5,955 bases of DNA from assembly GCA_964404395.1 (NCBI GenBank), contig CAYOKA010000136.1, forward strand, positions 1 to 5,955. The letters run 5' to 3'. A program made the position numbers and the translations under genes. Shown here piece by piece: positions 1-4,547 of this stretch (its first letter is position 1; every line of letters starts with the position of its first letter). The notes under the pieces were generated by a model. It worked only from the letters and a program-made list of their open reading frames with translations, was not told where the DNA came from and ran no database searches. The DNA comes from JAAYBT01 sp964404395. GTDB lineage: Bacteria > Bacillota > Clostridia > Acetivibrionales > DTU013.

Positions 1-11
1 TGTTATGTCAA

Positions 12-40
12 TTGAAGGACGGAATTTTCTATGGTAATAT
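12..40 (+). promoter_or_regulatory. weak candidate promoter for the MFS gene
   Basis: TTGAAG (12-17) and TAATAT (35-40) are separated by 17 bases. Each matches the sigma-A consensus at 4 of 6 positions and they sit 34 bases upstream of the chosen MFS start. The window begins just upstream, so a better promoter may lie outside. This is a pattern match only. Confidence 0.25.
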
Positions 41-74
41 GCTATTATGTAAATATGGCTATGGAGAGACTGCT

Positions 75-1340
75 ATGATAAAAAATCATCCAATGATTCG
101 TACGCTGGTTAATTTGCGTGGCAATACAAGAGCCTGTGTTTATACGGAACCCCTGTGGGGAATTCCCTTTAATCTTTATATGCCGTATGTTTCTATCTAT
201 ATGTCGGCTTTAGGTGTAAGCGATAGTCAGATTGGCTTTATTGCAAGCGTCAGCTTGGTTTTTCAGATTATCGGCTCCTTATTGAGCGGTATGATCACTG
301 ATAAGTTGGGACGTAAGAGGGCAACTATAATTTTCGACGTCATTGGGTGGAGTATACCTTGCCTGATTTGGGCATTTTCACAGAATTTCTATTATTTTTT
401 GGTTGCCGCCATTATCAATAGCTTTAACCGGGTAACGATGAATTCCTGGGGCTGTTTGCTTGTGGAGGATTGTGACAGAAGCCAAATCATTAACATTTAT
501 GCCTGGGTTAATATATCTGGCTTGGTTGCCGTTTTCTTTGCACCGATTACCGGGCTGTTTATCGGCAAATATGATTTGGTTCCCACTATCCGAGTAGTTT
601 ATTTGATAGCTTTTGTCATGATGACCGCCAAATTTATTATCTTGAACAAGTTTGCTACCGAAACGAGGCAGGGTAAAATCAGGATGGAAGAGACAAAGCA
701 TCAAAGCCTGTTCGAGCAACTAAGCGGTTACAGGGATGTGCTGAAGCTGATGTTTAAGTCCCCCGAAACCTTACTGACACTTGGCATTATGCTGGTTATG
801 AATATTTGCAACTTGGTAAATATCAATTTTTGGTCGATTATGATAACGCAGAATTTAAACATTCCGGAAAAACATGTGGGTTATTTCCCCTTCCTTCGTT
901 CCTTTGTGATGCTGGTGTTATTTTTTGTACTTGTGCCGAAAATGAGAGCCATTAAGTTTAAAAAGCCACTGCTTGTGGGCTTTTCTACCTTTATTATAAG
1001 CCAGCTATTACTAATTCTAGCTCCTGATAAGGGTTATTTCGTCTTATTCATTAGTATATTTTTGGAGGCTTGCAGCCTGTCACTGATTAATCCCCTTATG
1101 GAGTCTATGCAGGTCATTATGGTGGATCCGAAGGAAAGAGCAAGAATCATTGCTATGCTGTATGTGATTGTAATAGCCTTAAGTTCGCCTTTTGGCTGGA
1201 TTGCCGGTACTTTGTCCGAGGCCAACCGCCTATTTCCTTTTATCATGAATATAGTGCTGCTGCTTATTGGAATCCTTTTCACTTTATTTGCTTCTGCAAA
1301 GGCAACGGAAAGAATAGCTCAGCAGGAATCCGCCACATAA
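75..1340 (+). CDS. MFS transporter, 12-TM, complete
   Basis: This is a 421-residue membrane transporter of the major facilitator superfamily, presumably moving a small solute or drug across the cytoplasmic membrane. The substrate cannot be read from the sequence. Residues 72-82 (GMITDKLGRKR) are a near-perfect MFS motif A, the cytoplasmic loop between TM2 and TM3. Hydrophobic segments run through both halves, with a charged central loop at about residues 190-225 (KFATETRQGKIRMEETKH) between the two six-helix bundles. A second charged loop (DPKERARI, about 351-358) lies in the C-terminal half. The N-terminal TEPLWGIPFNLYMPYVSIYM stretch is typical of a Clostridia MFS group often annotated only as 'MFS transporter'. 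The ATG at 75 was chosen because GGAGAG (63-68) lies 6 bases upstream; in-frame earlier starts (TTG at 12, ATG at 39) lack such a site. Length is normal for MFS. It seems to be transcribed alone, since the next gene is a relic with its own RBS 114 bases downstream and no clear terminator was seen. Confidence 0.9.
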   Translation: MIKNHPMIRTLVNLRGNTRACVYTEPLWGIPFNLYMPYVSIYMSALGVSDSQIGFIASVSLVFQIIGSLLSGMITDKLGRKRATIIFDVIGWSIPCLIWAFSQNFYYFLVAAIINSFNRVTMNSWGCLLVEDCDRSQIINIYAWVNISGLVAVFFAPITGLFIGKYDLVPTIRVVYLIAFVMMTAKFIILNKFATETRQGKIRMEETKHQSLFEQLSGYRDVLKLMFKSPETLLTLGIMLVMNICNLVNINFWSIMITQNLNIPEKHVGYFPFLRSFVMLVLFFVLVPKMRAIKFKKPLLVGFSTFIISQLLLILAPDKGYFVLFISIFLEACSLSLINPLMESMQVIMVDPKERARIIAMLYVIVIALSSPFGWIAGTLSEANRLFPFIMNIVLLLIGILFTLFASAKATERIAQQESAT

Positions 1341-1454
1341 AGCTATACCAAGGCACAATATATTATGCTGCGGTACTAAAAACGTGTTACACTGCAAACG
1401 TCTTATGCCGGGAAAAGATTTGCACCGCTGCGTTGTGGCAGGATGGAGGAAAGC

Positions 1455-1772
1455 ATGACTTACGAGAATATCAAGGCTGCGGTGTTTCTTGACCGACCAA
1501 ACAGGTTTATCGCAAATATTGAAATAGATGGCAGGCGTGAGGTATGTCATGTGAAGAATACCGGCCGCTGCCGTGAGCTGCTGATACCGGGCGCCCGTAT
1601 ATTTGTTCAGGAGTGCGTCGGGGAGAGGCGCAAGACCAAATATGATCTTATATCTGTACGAAAAGGTGACAGGTTTCCACACACTGCCAGGCTGCTTTTT
1701 CAATCTCTAGTATTCTCCGAGCTTTTGCAGATGAAAATGGCAAAAAGGGATCAAGCAACACTGATAAATTAG
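1455..1772 (+). pseudogene. sfsA: sfsA 5' fragment (DNA-binding/sugar fermentation stimulation protein), truncated
   Basis: The first 73 codons (1455-1673) read as the N-terminal OB-like part of SfsA: a FLDRPNRFIANIEIDGR start, then HVKNTGRCRELLIPGA, which matches the conserved H-x-x-NTG-R-x-x-ELL-x-PG signature, then KTKYDLISVRKGDR. SfsA proteins are usually about 230 residues, so roughly two thirds is missing, including the whole nuclease-like C-terminal domain. After GDR the reading frame continues for 32 unrelated residues to a TAG at 1770-1772; this tail is the antisense of a metG remnant. GGAGG at 1445-1449, 5 bases before the ATG at 1455, is intact, so a 105-residue chimeric peptide could still be made. 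An in-frame ATG at 1443 is possible but would start inside the RBS. The fragment looks more GC-rich than its neighbours. Function is almost certainly lost. Confidence 0.82.
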
Positions 1773-1875
1773 CGATAATTTGCGCACAGGTGTTCAAAGT
1801 TTCCTTGCACTTTTCAGCATCACTCTTTATTGTAATCCGGGGCTGTTCCTCATCGGCTGCATATACAGTTATAAT
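1675..1875 (-). pseudogene. metG: metG internal fragment (methionyl-tRNA synthetase anticodon-binding region)
   Basis: Reading the minus strand from 1875 to 1675 gives 67 uninterrupted codons with the pattern ADEEQPRITIKSDAEKCKET, then LNTCAQIIANLSVLLDPFLP, then FSSAKARRILEIEKAAWQCVE. This is the class I MetRS anticodon-binding helical bundle. The Y-x-x-DEEQPW-like start, the NTCxQIIANLSVLLxPFLPFSS core and a closing W-x-x-V-E are highly characteristic. One usually conserved Trp after EQP is Arg here (CGG for TGG). An intact MetRS is about 510-660 residues. The HIGH/KMSKS catalytic domain is absent, the frame closes at TGA (1878-1876), and similarity stops at 1675, so the piece lacks a start, a catalytic core and its C-terminus. 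It abuts the sfsA fragment almost base for base. The cell must encode a working MetRS elsewhere. Confidence 0.75.
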
Positions 1876-1885
1876 TCATCGCTAC

Positions 1886-2035
1886 TGGTGGTTTTCGCAA
1901 TTAATGGGCAGAGATTTCGAAAATAATACTACTTTTTCTTCATCAAACCGATAATAATTGAGTAACTAACGTGTTTATGTTAACTAGTTTGGGCTTTCAT
2001 TTGAATAATGCGCCCATTAATTGAAAAACTAACCA
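1886..2035. repeat. inverted-repeat pair enclosing about 100 bp, MITE-like element or relic
   Basis: The left arm (1886-1909) ends in CAATTAATGGGC and the right arm (2012-2035) begins with its exact reverse complement GCCCATTAATTG, giving 12 perfect bases. The outer halves also pair imperfectly (TGGTGGTTTTCG on the left against TGGTTAGTTTTT read inward from the right), so the arms extend to about 24 bp. The 102 bases between them are AT-rich with no plausible ORF. This is the geometry of a small non-autonomous transposable element. No target-site duplication is visible at the edges (flanks ATCGCTAC and TCCCTTTT). It lies between a metG relic and the 3' end of the CPBP gene, so it might also act as a long stem in the protease transcript. 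Identity with a named IS family could not be established. Confidence 0.45.
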
Positions 2036-2041
2036 TCCCTT

Positions 2042-2857
2042 TTAGGAAAACAATGCGGTAAACACATATCCTCCGCCGACCATCAAAACATTGCTGAAAC
2101 TATGCATAAGAACCGGGTACAGAATGCTTTTGCTTCTTTGGTAAGCAATTCCTTGGATTGTTCCAAGGACGAACGCATAAACGGTCTGAAAATAATCAGC
2201 TTCGAAGGTTAATGGTATCAACGACCAATTGACATGTGCAAATGCAAATAATAACGATGCAAGTATAACCTCCAAGGTAACACTGCCTTTGATTTCAATG
2301 CTTTTCCCAAATGAGCGGGTCAGCAGAATTATTGGCAGTGCCCGGAAGACAACTTCTTCTGCGGGTCCGCTTAAGAGTAACTGGAACCCTAAAGTTCCAA
2401 TAATGTTCCTTCCATCTAGCGGAAACATATAAACAGGAAGTTGGTTGTTCAAAGCCATAAAAGCGTGTTGCGCTATTGTAATCACAGTAAAAATGGCCGT
2501 GAACACGGTTAAGTATTTTACTCCCTTTTTCTTATCGCCGAGTTGAAAATAGAAGTCAAGGGTCAGCAGTTTGCTCAGCACCAGAATAATTGACAAAGCA
2601 ATACATAATTCAACCGCATGATGTATTGAAATTTCAGCAAAACAGTTGAAGGGATCTATTGACTGATAAGGGATTAGATCGGCAATCAAGTGACCCGTTT
2701 TCCCCAAAAATAGTTGTGTAAGGAAAAGCAATATGAAAACAGTTATCCCTAATAGTGTTCTTTTACGTACTGTCTTTTTCATGAAATCAAAACCGACACT
2801 CCTAAAATACTCTTCATTATTATCTGTTCTTTTGCCTTTAACAAATAAATTCGCCAT
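2042..2857 (-). CDS. CPBP/Abi family intramembrane glutamic endopeptidase (CAAX protease-like)
   Basis: This 271-residue, multi-pass membrane protein carries all three motifs of the CPBP (Abi, Rce1-like) family: EExxxR at residues 167-172 (EEVVFR), FxxxH at 204-208 (FAFAH), and HxxxN at 252-256 (HSFSN). Glu167/168, His208 and His252 are the expected catalytic residues, so it is probably an active intramembrane protease. Hydrophobic segments lie at about 35-52, 82-98, 115-135, 152-165, 195-208, 224-236 and 245-262. The first 30 residues are charged and cytoplasmic. Bacterial members process peptides or serve in bacteriocin immunity; the substrate here is unknown. The start is fixed by AAGGAGG (2871-2865), 7 bases before the ATG. 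It is the last gene of a minus-strand run after a TetR regulator and a cysteine-rich protein, 119 bases from the latter. Operator-like TAACGTT cores precede it, suggesting shared control. No clear terminator follows. Confidence 0.9.
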   Translation of the reverse strand: MANLFVKGKRTDNNEEYFRSVGFDFMKKTVRKRTLLGITVFILLFLTQLFLGKTGHLIADLIPYQSIDPFNCFAEISIHHAVELCIALSIILVLSKLLTLDFYFQLGDKKKGVKYLTVFTAIFTVITIAQHAFMALNNQLPVYMFPLDGRNIIGTLGFQLLLSGPAEEVVFRALPIILLTRSFGKSIEIKGSVTLEVILASLLFAFAHVNWSLIPLTFEADYFQTVYAFVLGTIQGIAYQRSKSILYPVLMHSFSNVLMVGGGYVFTALFS

Positions 2858-2871
2858 GACGATTCCTCCTT

Positions 2872-2908
2872 AAAACGTTAAATATAACCAGTTATAAAAC
2901 GATTAAAG
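2872..2908. promoter_or_regulatory. dyad and direct repeats upstream of the CPBP protease
   Basis: TATAAC-CA-GTTATA (2883-2896) is a perfect dyad with 6-bp arms and a 2-base gap. It is flanked by a near-direct repeat, AAAACGTTAAA on the left (from 2873) and AAAACGATTAAA on the right (from 2897). The left copy holds the AACGTTA core seen at the TetR-gene operator and lies immediately upstream of the protease RBS. The arrangement suggests a protein-binding region that could occlude transcription or translation initiation. Which regulator binds is an inference. Confidence 0.35.
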
Positions 2909-2923
2909 TAGCTCGAAGAGCAT
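2903..2923 (-). CDS. possible 6-residue leader peptide ORF (MLFELL)
   Basis: On the minus strand GGAGG (2936-2932) is followed, 8 bases later, by ATG CTC TTC GAG CTA CTT TAA, a complete 6-codon ORF ending 45 bases before the CPBP start. The RBS is as good as those of the real genes. It could be a translated leader controlling the protease, or merely the stub left by a deleted gene start. No attenuator-like alternative hairpins are obvious, and so short an ORF can arise by chance. Confidence 0.25.
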   Translation of the reverse strand: MLFELL

Positions 2924-2976
2924 TGTAAGTGCCTCCTACTATACTTTTTCATCGGTCTTATATATTCTTTCTTTCG

Positions 2977-3429
2977 TTAACGTTCTGCCCCGACGATAAT
3001 AGATACTTTGCAGCAATCATTGTTCATTAAAGTGCTTTCAACAGTTATGTGCTTGCTATCGATTTTCCTAACTTCGGATAACATAGCAATCATAGGATCA
3101 AGGCACCAGCCATTACAGGGGTTCGCTCCACCCATTTTTTTTGATAGCGCACAGAGTTTACACGAAGTCGCTATGGCAACATAGCTGTTCTCAGTTTCTT
3201 CCACTAACCAGTTTGCGCATCCATATATTTCTGAAAGGGTATAGAAGACGTCTTCGACGCTTTGAATGCCCAATTGCTGATTCAAATAGGGCGCTGTCTG
3301 CGCCTGCCTCTCTTTTCGTCTTTCTACAATTGTCTCCAACACCCTCAGCTTCTCATAGGTGTTAACTGTCTCCGCGACGGATGCCGCATATGTGTTTTGC
3401 AACATGGTGAGTCTTTTTTTGATTTCCAT
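2977..3429 (-). CDS. small cysteine-rich protein, L-2-amino-thiazoline-4-carboxylic acid hydrolase-like (putative)
   Basis: This is a 150-residue soluble protein with no signal peptide or membrane segment. The N-terminal 45 residues are charged and helical (KKRLTMLQNTYAASVAE, then ERRKERQ). The C-terminal half is cysteine-rich: Cys71, Cys90, Cys93, Cys105, Cys109, Cys139 and Cys140, arranged as ATSCKLCALSKKMG, PCNGWCLDP and NDCCKV. That spacing (C-x2-C, C-x3-C-x-D, then D-C-C before a final beta-strand) recalls the C-terminal domain of the L-2-amino-thiazoline-4-carboxylic acid hydrolase-like family; this is a match from memory, and true hydrolase activity is not implied. Metal binding or a redox/thiol role is possible. 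GGAG (3441-3438) lies 8 bases before the ATG. The gene is 108 bases downstream of the TetR gene on the same strand, and an operator-like palindrome (3457-3468) lies just upstream, so it is the most likely direct target of that regulator. Confidence 0.75.
   Translation of the reverse strand: MEIKKRLTMLQNTYAASVAETVNTYEKLRVLETIVERRKERQAQTAPYLNQQLGIQSVEDVFYTLSEIYGCANWLVEETENSYVAIATSCKLCALSKKMGGANPCNGWCLDPMIAMLSEVRKIDSKHITVESTLMNNDCCKVSIIVGAER
2978..2985. promoter_or_regulatory. third copy of the TAACGTTC operator core
   Basis: TAACGTTC here equals the first 8 bases of the two larger sites at 3457 and 4116. It overlaps the stop codon of the cysteine-rich gene and is part of a self-complementary CGTTAACG (2975-2982). 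It sits about 120 bases upstream of the CPBP start, so it is placed to serve that gene. The second half of the dyad is poorly kept, so confidence is limited. Confidence 0.35.
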
Positions 3430-3456
3430 TTTTACCTCTCCTTATTATAATTGTTT

Positions 3457-3468
3457 TAACGTTCGTTA
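3457..3468. promoter_or_regulatory. TetR-type operator candidate, TAACGTTCGTTA
   Basis: TAACG-TT-CGTTA is a perfect dyad with 5-bp arms and a 2-base centre. It sits 28 bases upstream of the cysteine-rich gene's start. It matches the site at the TetR promoter (TAACGTTCGATA, 4116-4127) at 11 of 12 positions. A short dyad present at both the regulator and its neighbour is the usual signature of a local TetR operator. A TATAAT lies nearby at 3449-3444, but it abuts the RBS and has no good -35, so the exact promoter is uncertain. Confidence 0.55.
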
Positions 3469-3478
3469 GCCTTCTGCG

Positions 3479-3509
3479 AAATATAAAACGGCATTTTGTG
3501 TGCGTGCCG
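3479..3509 (-). terminator. weak terminator-like hairpin between tetR and the cysteine-rich gene
   Basis: On the minus strand CGGCA (3509-3505) can pair with TGCCG (3493-3489) across an 11-base loop, followed at once by TTTTATATTT. It lies 29-59 bases past the tetR stop. The stem is only 5 bp, so it may give partial termination, leaving the downstream gene dependent on its own promoter, or may have no function. Confidence 0.3.
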
Positions 3510-3537
3510 ACTTATATTTGTCTATGGTTTTTGCGAA

Positions 3538-4098
3538 TTATCCGCAGTTTTGCAGAACAATGGATATCTCTTCCCTGATTTCATCCTCAGGTAGATACCG
3601 GTTTTTTACGACAATGTTTTCGATCATCGTCTCTAGCAAATGCACCAATGTTCTCACTACCGCTTTTTCGTTATTAACATTTTTCGTATAGGGTTTGAGA
3701 ATCTCGCGGTGCCTTGGAAGTATACTCTTTTCCCACTCATCCATAAGGTTCATCAGTTCCTCGTCGCCATCAAACGATAGGTAAACCTTAATGCCAAGCC
3801 GATATACTTGTTTATCGTAGTTGCTCAAGGAGTTCAAATCGTAAATGAACTTTGTATAGAAATCAATAATGTTGTCGATTTTTAATAGTGATGCCTGCTT
3901 TTCTAAAAGATTAAAATATTCCTTCTTAATAATTTCATCAAACAATTCTTTTTTATTTTTGTAGTAATAATAGATCATAGGCAAAGAGCAATTTACGTCT
4001 TTAGCGATATTTCGAACCGTTGTTCCATGATAACCGTTGGTGTTGAAATGCTCAACTGCCACTTCCTTAATTTGCTCTCGTAAAGATTTTTTTGTCAT
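3538..4098 (-). CDS. TetR/AcrR family transcriptional regulator
   Basis: This 186-residue one-component repressor has a classic N-terminal TetR helix-turn-helix. Residues 5-20 form helix 1 (SLREQIKEVAVEHFNT), and GYHGTTVRNIAKDVNCSLPM (22-41) leading into IYYYYKNKKELFDEII is the recognition unit with its usual Y-x-(H/Y)-(F/Y)-x-x-K-x-x-L ending. The remaining 120 residues are the all-helical ligand and dimer domain, which is too variable to name the inducer. An ATG 18 bases upstream (4116) is also in frame, but AAGGA sits 8 bases before the ATG at 4098, and the upstream ATG abuts the predicted operator and start site, so 4098 is preferred. The gene has a consensus promoter (4158-4130) overlapped by an operator-like dyad, implying autorepression. 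It heads a same-strand run with a cysteine-rich protein and a CPBP protease, the likely regulon. Confidence 0.92.
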   Translation of the reverse strand: MTKKSLREQIKEVAVEHFNTNGYHGTTVRNIAKDVNCSLPMIYYYYKNKKELFDEIIKKEYFNLLEKQASLLKIDNIIDFYTKFIYDLNSLSNYDKQVYRLGIKVYLSFDGDEELMNLMDEWEKSILPRHREILKPYTKNVNNEKAVVRTLVHLLETMIENIVVKNRYLPEDEIREEISIVLQNCG

Positions 4099-4115
4099 AA
4101 GGCACATCCTTAACA

Positions 4116-4127
4116 TAACGTTCGATA
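4116..4127. promoter_or_regulatory. TetR autoregulatory operator candidate, TAACGTTCGATA
   Basis: This 12-mer differs by one base from the perfect dyad upstream of the cysteine-rich gene. It begins 3 bases downstream of the -10 box and spans the predicted transcription start (about 4123), so a bound dimer would block initiation directly. It lies 18 bases ahead of the preferred tetR ATG. Confidence 0.55.
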
Positions 4128-4129
4128 GA

Positions 4130-4158
4130 ATTATAGCATACTAAATTTGGCGTGTCAA
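4130..4158 (-). promoter_or_regulatory. consensus sigma-A promoter of the tetR gene
   Basis: On the minus strand a perfect TTGACA (4158-4153) is followed by a 17-base spacer and a perfect TATAAT (4135-4130). Transcription should start near 4123, giving a leader of about 25 bases with the AAGGA RBS. A promoter this close to ideal would be strong unless repressed, which fits the operator at its start site. Confidence 0.85.
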
Positions 4159-4273
4159 TAGTTTTGATATAAAAGGCTTTTGCGATGTAAGCATTTTTAA
4201 ATAATAAGCTGTAAAATTGATACTCAATCTCGCGCCCTCTCGGATCCGAATCCCTTACCTAAATATACATCGA

Positions 4274-4296
4274 AAGCCCACTAAAATAGCGGGCTT
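4274..4296 (-). terminator. hairpin downstream of tRNA-Ser, likely terminator
   Basis: On the minus strand AAGCCCGC (4296-4289) pairs with GTGGGCTT (4281-4274) over a 7-base loop (TATTTTA): 8 pairs including one G-T wobble. It begins 12 bases after the CCA end of the tRNA. The trailing T-run is weak (TTTC, then TGTATATTT), so termination efficiency is uncertain. Confidence 0.55.
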
Positions 4297-4308
4297 CCAG
4301 ATAAAATG

Positions 4309-4400
4309 TGGCGGAGAGTCAGGGATTCGAACCCTGGATACCCTTGCGGGTATACATGATTTCCAGTCATGCGCCCTCGGCCGGACTAGGCGAACTCTCC
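4309..4400 (-). tRNA. tRNA-Ser(GGA)
   Basis: This is a complete 92-base serine tRNA with its CCA encoded (4311-4309). The acceptor stem GGAGAGT (4400-4394) pairs with ACTCTCC (4319-4313), with discriminator G at 4312. The anticodon loop CTGGAAA (4366-4360) carries GGA at 4364-4362, reading UCC/UCU. A long variable arm of the class II type (TACCC-GCAA-GGGTA) is present, as expected for Ser, and the T arm holds CCAGGGTTCGAATCCCTG. No base suggests decay. A -10 box lies 17 bases upstream and a hairpin downstream, so it is an independent transcription unit. Its 3' end points toward the tetR module. Confidence 0.97.
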
Positions 4401-4416
4401 GTATAGAAATATTCAG

Positions 4417-4445
4417 ATTATACTCTATGATGCAACTGCCAAAAA
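4417..4445 (-). promoter_or_regulatory. candidate promoter of tRNA-Ser
   Basis: A perfect TATAAT at 4422-4417 lies 16 bases before the tRNA 5' end, the usual distance for a short tRNA leader. The 17-base-spaced -35 position holds only TTTTTG (4445-4440), which is weak. Confidence 0.5.
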
Positions 4446-4463
4446 ACAGCACCGGGTCCCGGT
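4441..4463 (-). terminator. GC-rich palindrome plus T6, possible terminator of the flavoprotein gene
   Basis: On the minus strand ACCGGGACCCGGT (4463-4451) is a 13-base palindrome that can fold as a 5-bp stem with a GAC loop. Four bases later comes a run of six T (4446-4441). It lies about 85 bases past the rhodanese-fusion stop and just before the tRNA promoter. The short stem and the gap before the T-run make this a tentative call. Confidence 0.35.
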
Positions 4464-4519
4464 TGTAAATCTTAAGCGTACAGTCATTGAGGCAATTGTA
4501 GTGTTGCTTGTTTCGCTTC

Positions 4520-4540
4520 ATTATTCTACATTAGAATAAT
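4520..4540. repeat. perfect AT-rich inverted repeat after the flavoprotein gene
   Basis: ATTATTCTA (4520-4528) and TAGAATAAT (4532-4540) are perfect 9-base reverse complements around a CAT loop. The repeat begins 7 bases beyond the stop codon of the flavoprotein gene. There is no T-run, so it may be a 3'-end-stabilising hairpin or a protein-binding dyad rather than a terminator. Confidence 0.5.
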
Positions 4541-4547
4541 GGTGTTG

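Noticed and set aside
12..74. Extending the MFS protein upstream to a TTG at 12 or an ATG at 39
   Set aside because: Neither has a good RBS, while ATG 75 has GGAGAG at ideal distance and begins where family-like sequence starts.
378..719. Minus-strand open frame inside the MFS gene
   Set aside because: It lies wholly antisense to a well-supported transporter and has no RBS or recognisable motif; a shadow frame.
1284..1703. Minus-strand 139-codon open frame across the MFS 3' end and sfsA
   Set aside because: It is antisense to recognisable MFS and SfsA coding sequence, and its translation has no family features.
1906..1924. Possible second copy of the tRNA-Ser 3' end (att site) near GAGATTTCGAAAAT
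   Set aside because: The similarity is limited to a few scattered bases around TTCGAA, well below what an attachment-site duplication shows.
3444..3472. TATAAT at 3449-3444 as the promoter of the cysteine-rich gene
   Set aside because: It abuts the RBS, so transcription would start downstream of it, and the -35 position (AGGCTA) is not promoter-like.
4229..4260. A tRNA-like T-arm fragment (GGATCCGAATCC) beside the real tRNA
   Set aside because: Only the short GGATCCGAATCC resembles a T-loop region. No acceptor, anticodon arm or match to the tRNA-Ser 3' end was found, so a tRNA relic or att copy cannot be supported.
4217..4521. Open frames on both strands running through the tRNA-Ser gene
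   Set aside because: They overlap a complete tRNA, and their translations are simply the tRNA sequence read as protein, a well-known spurious ORF type.
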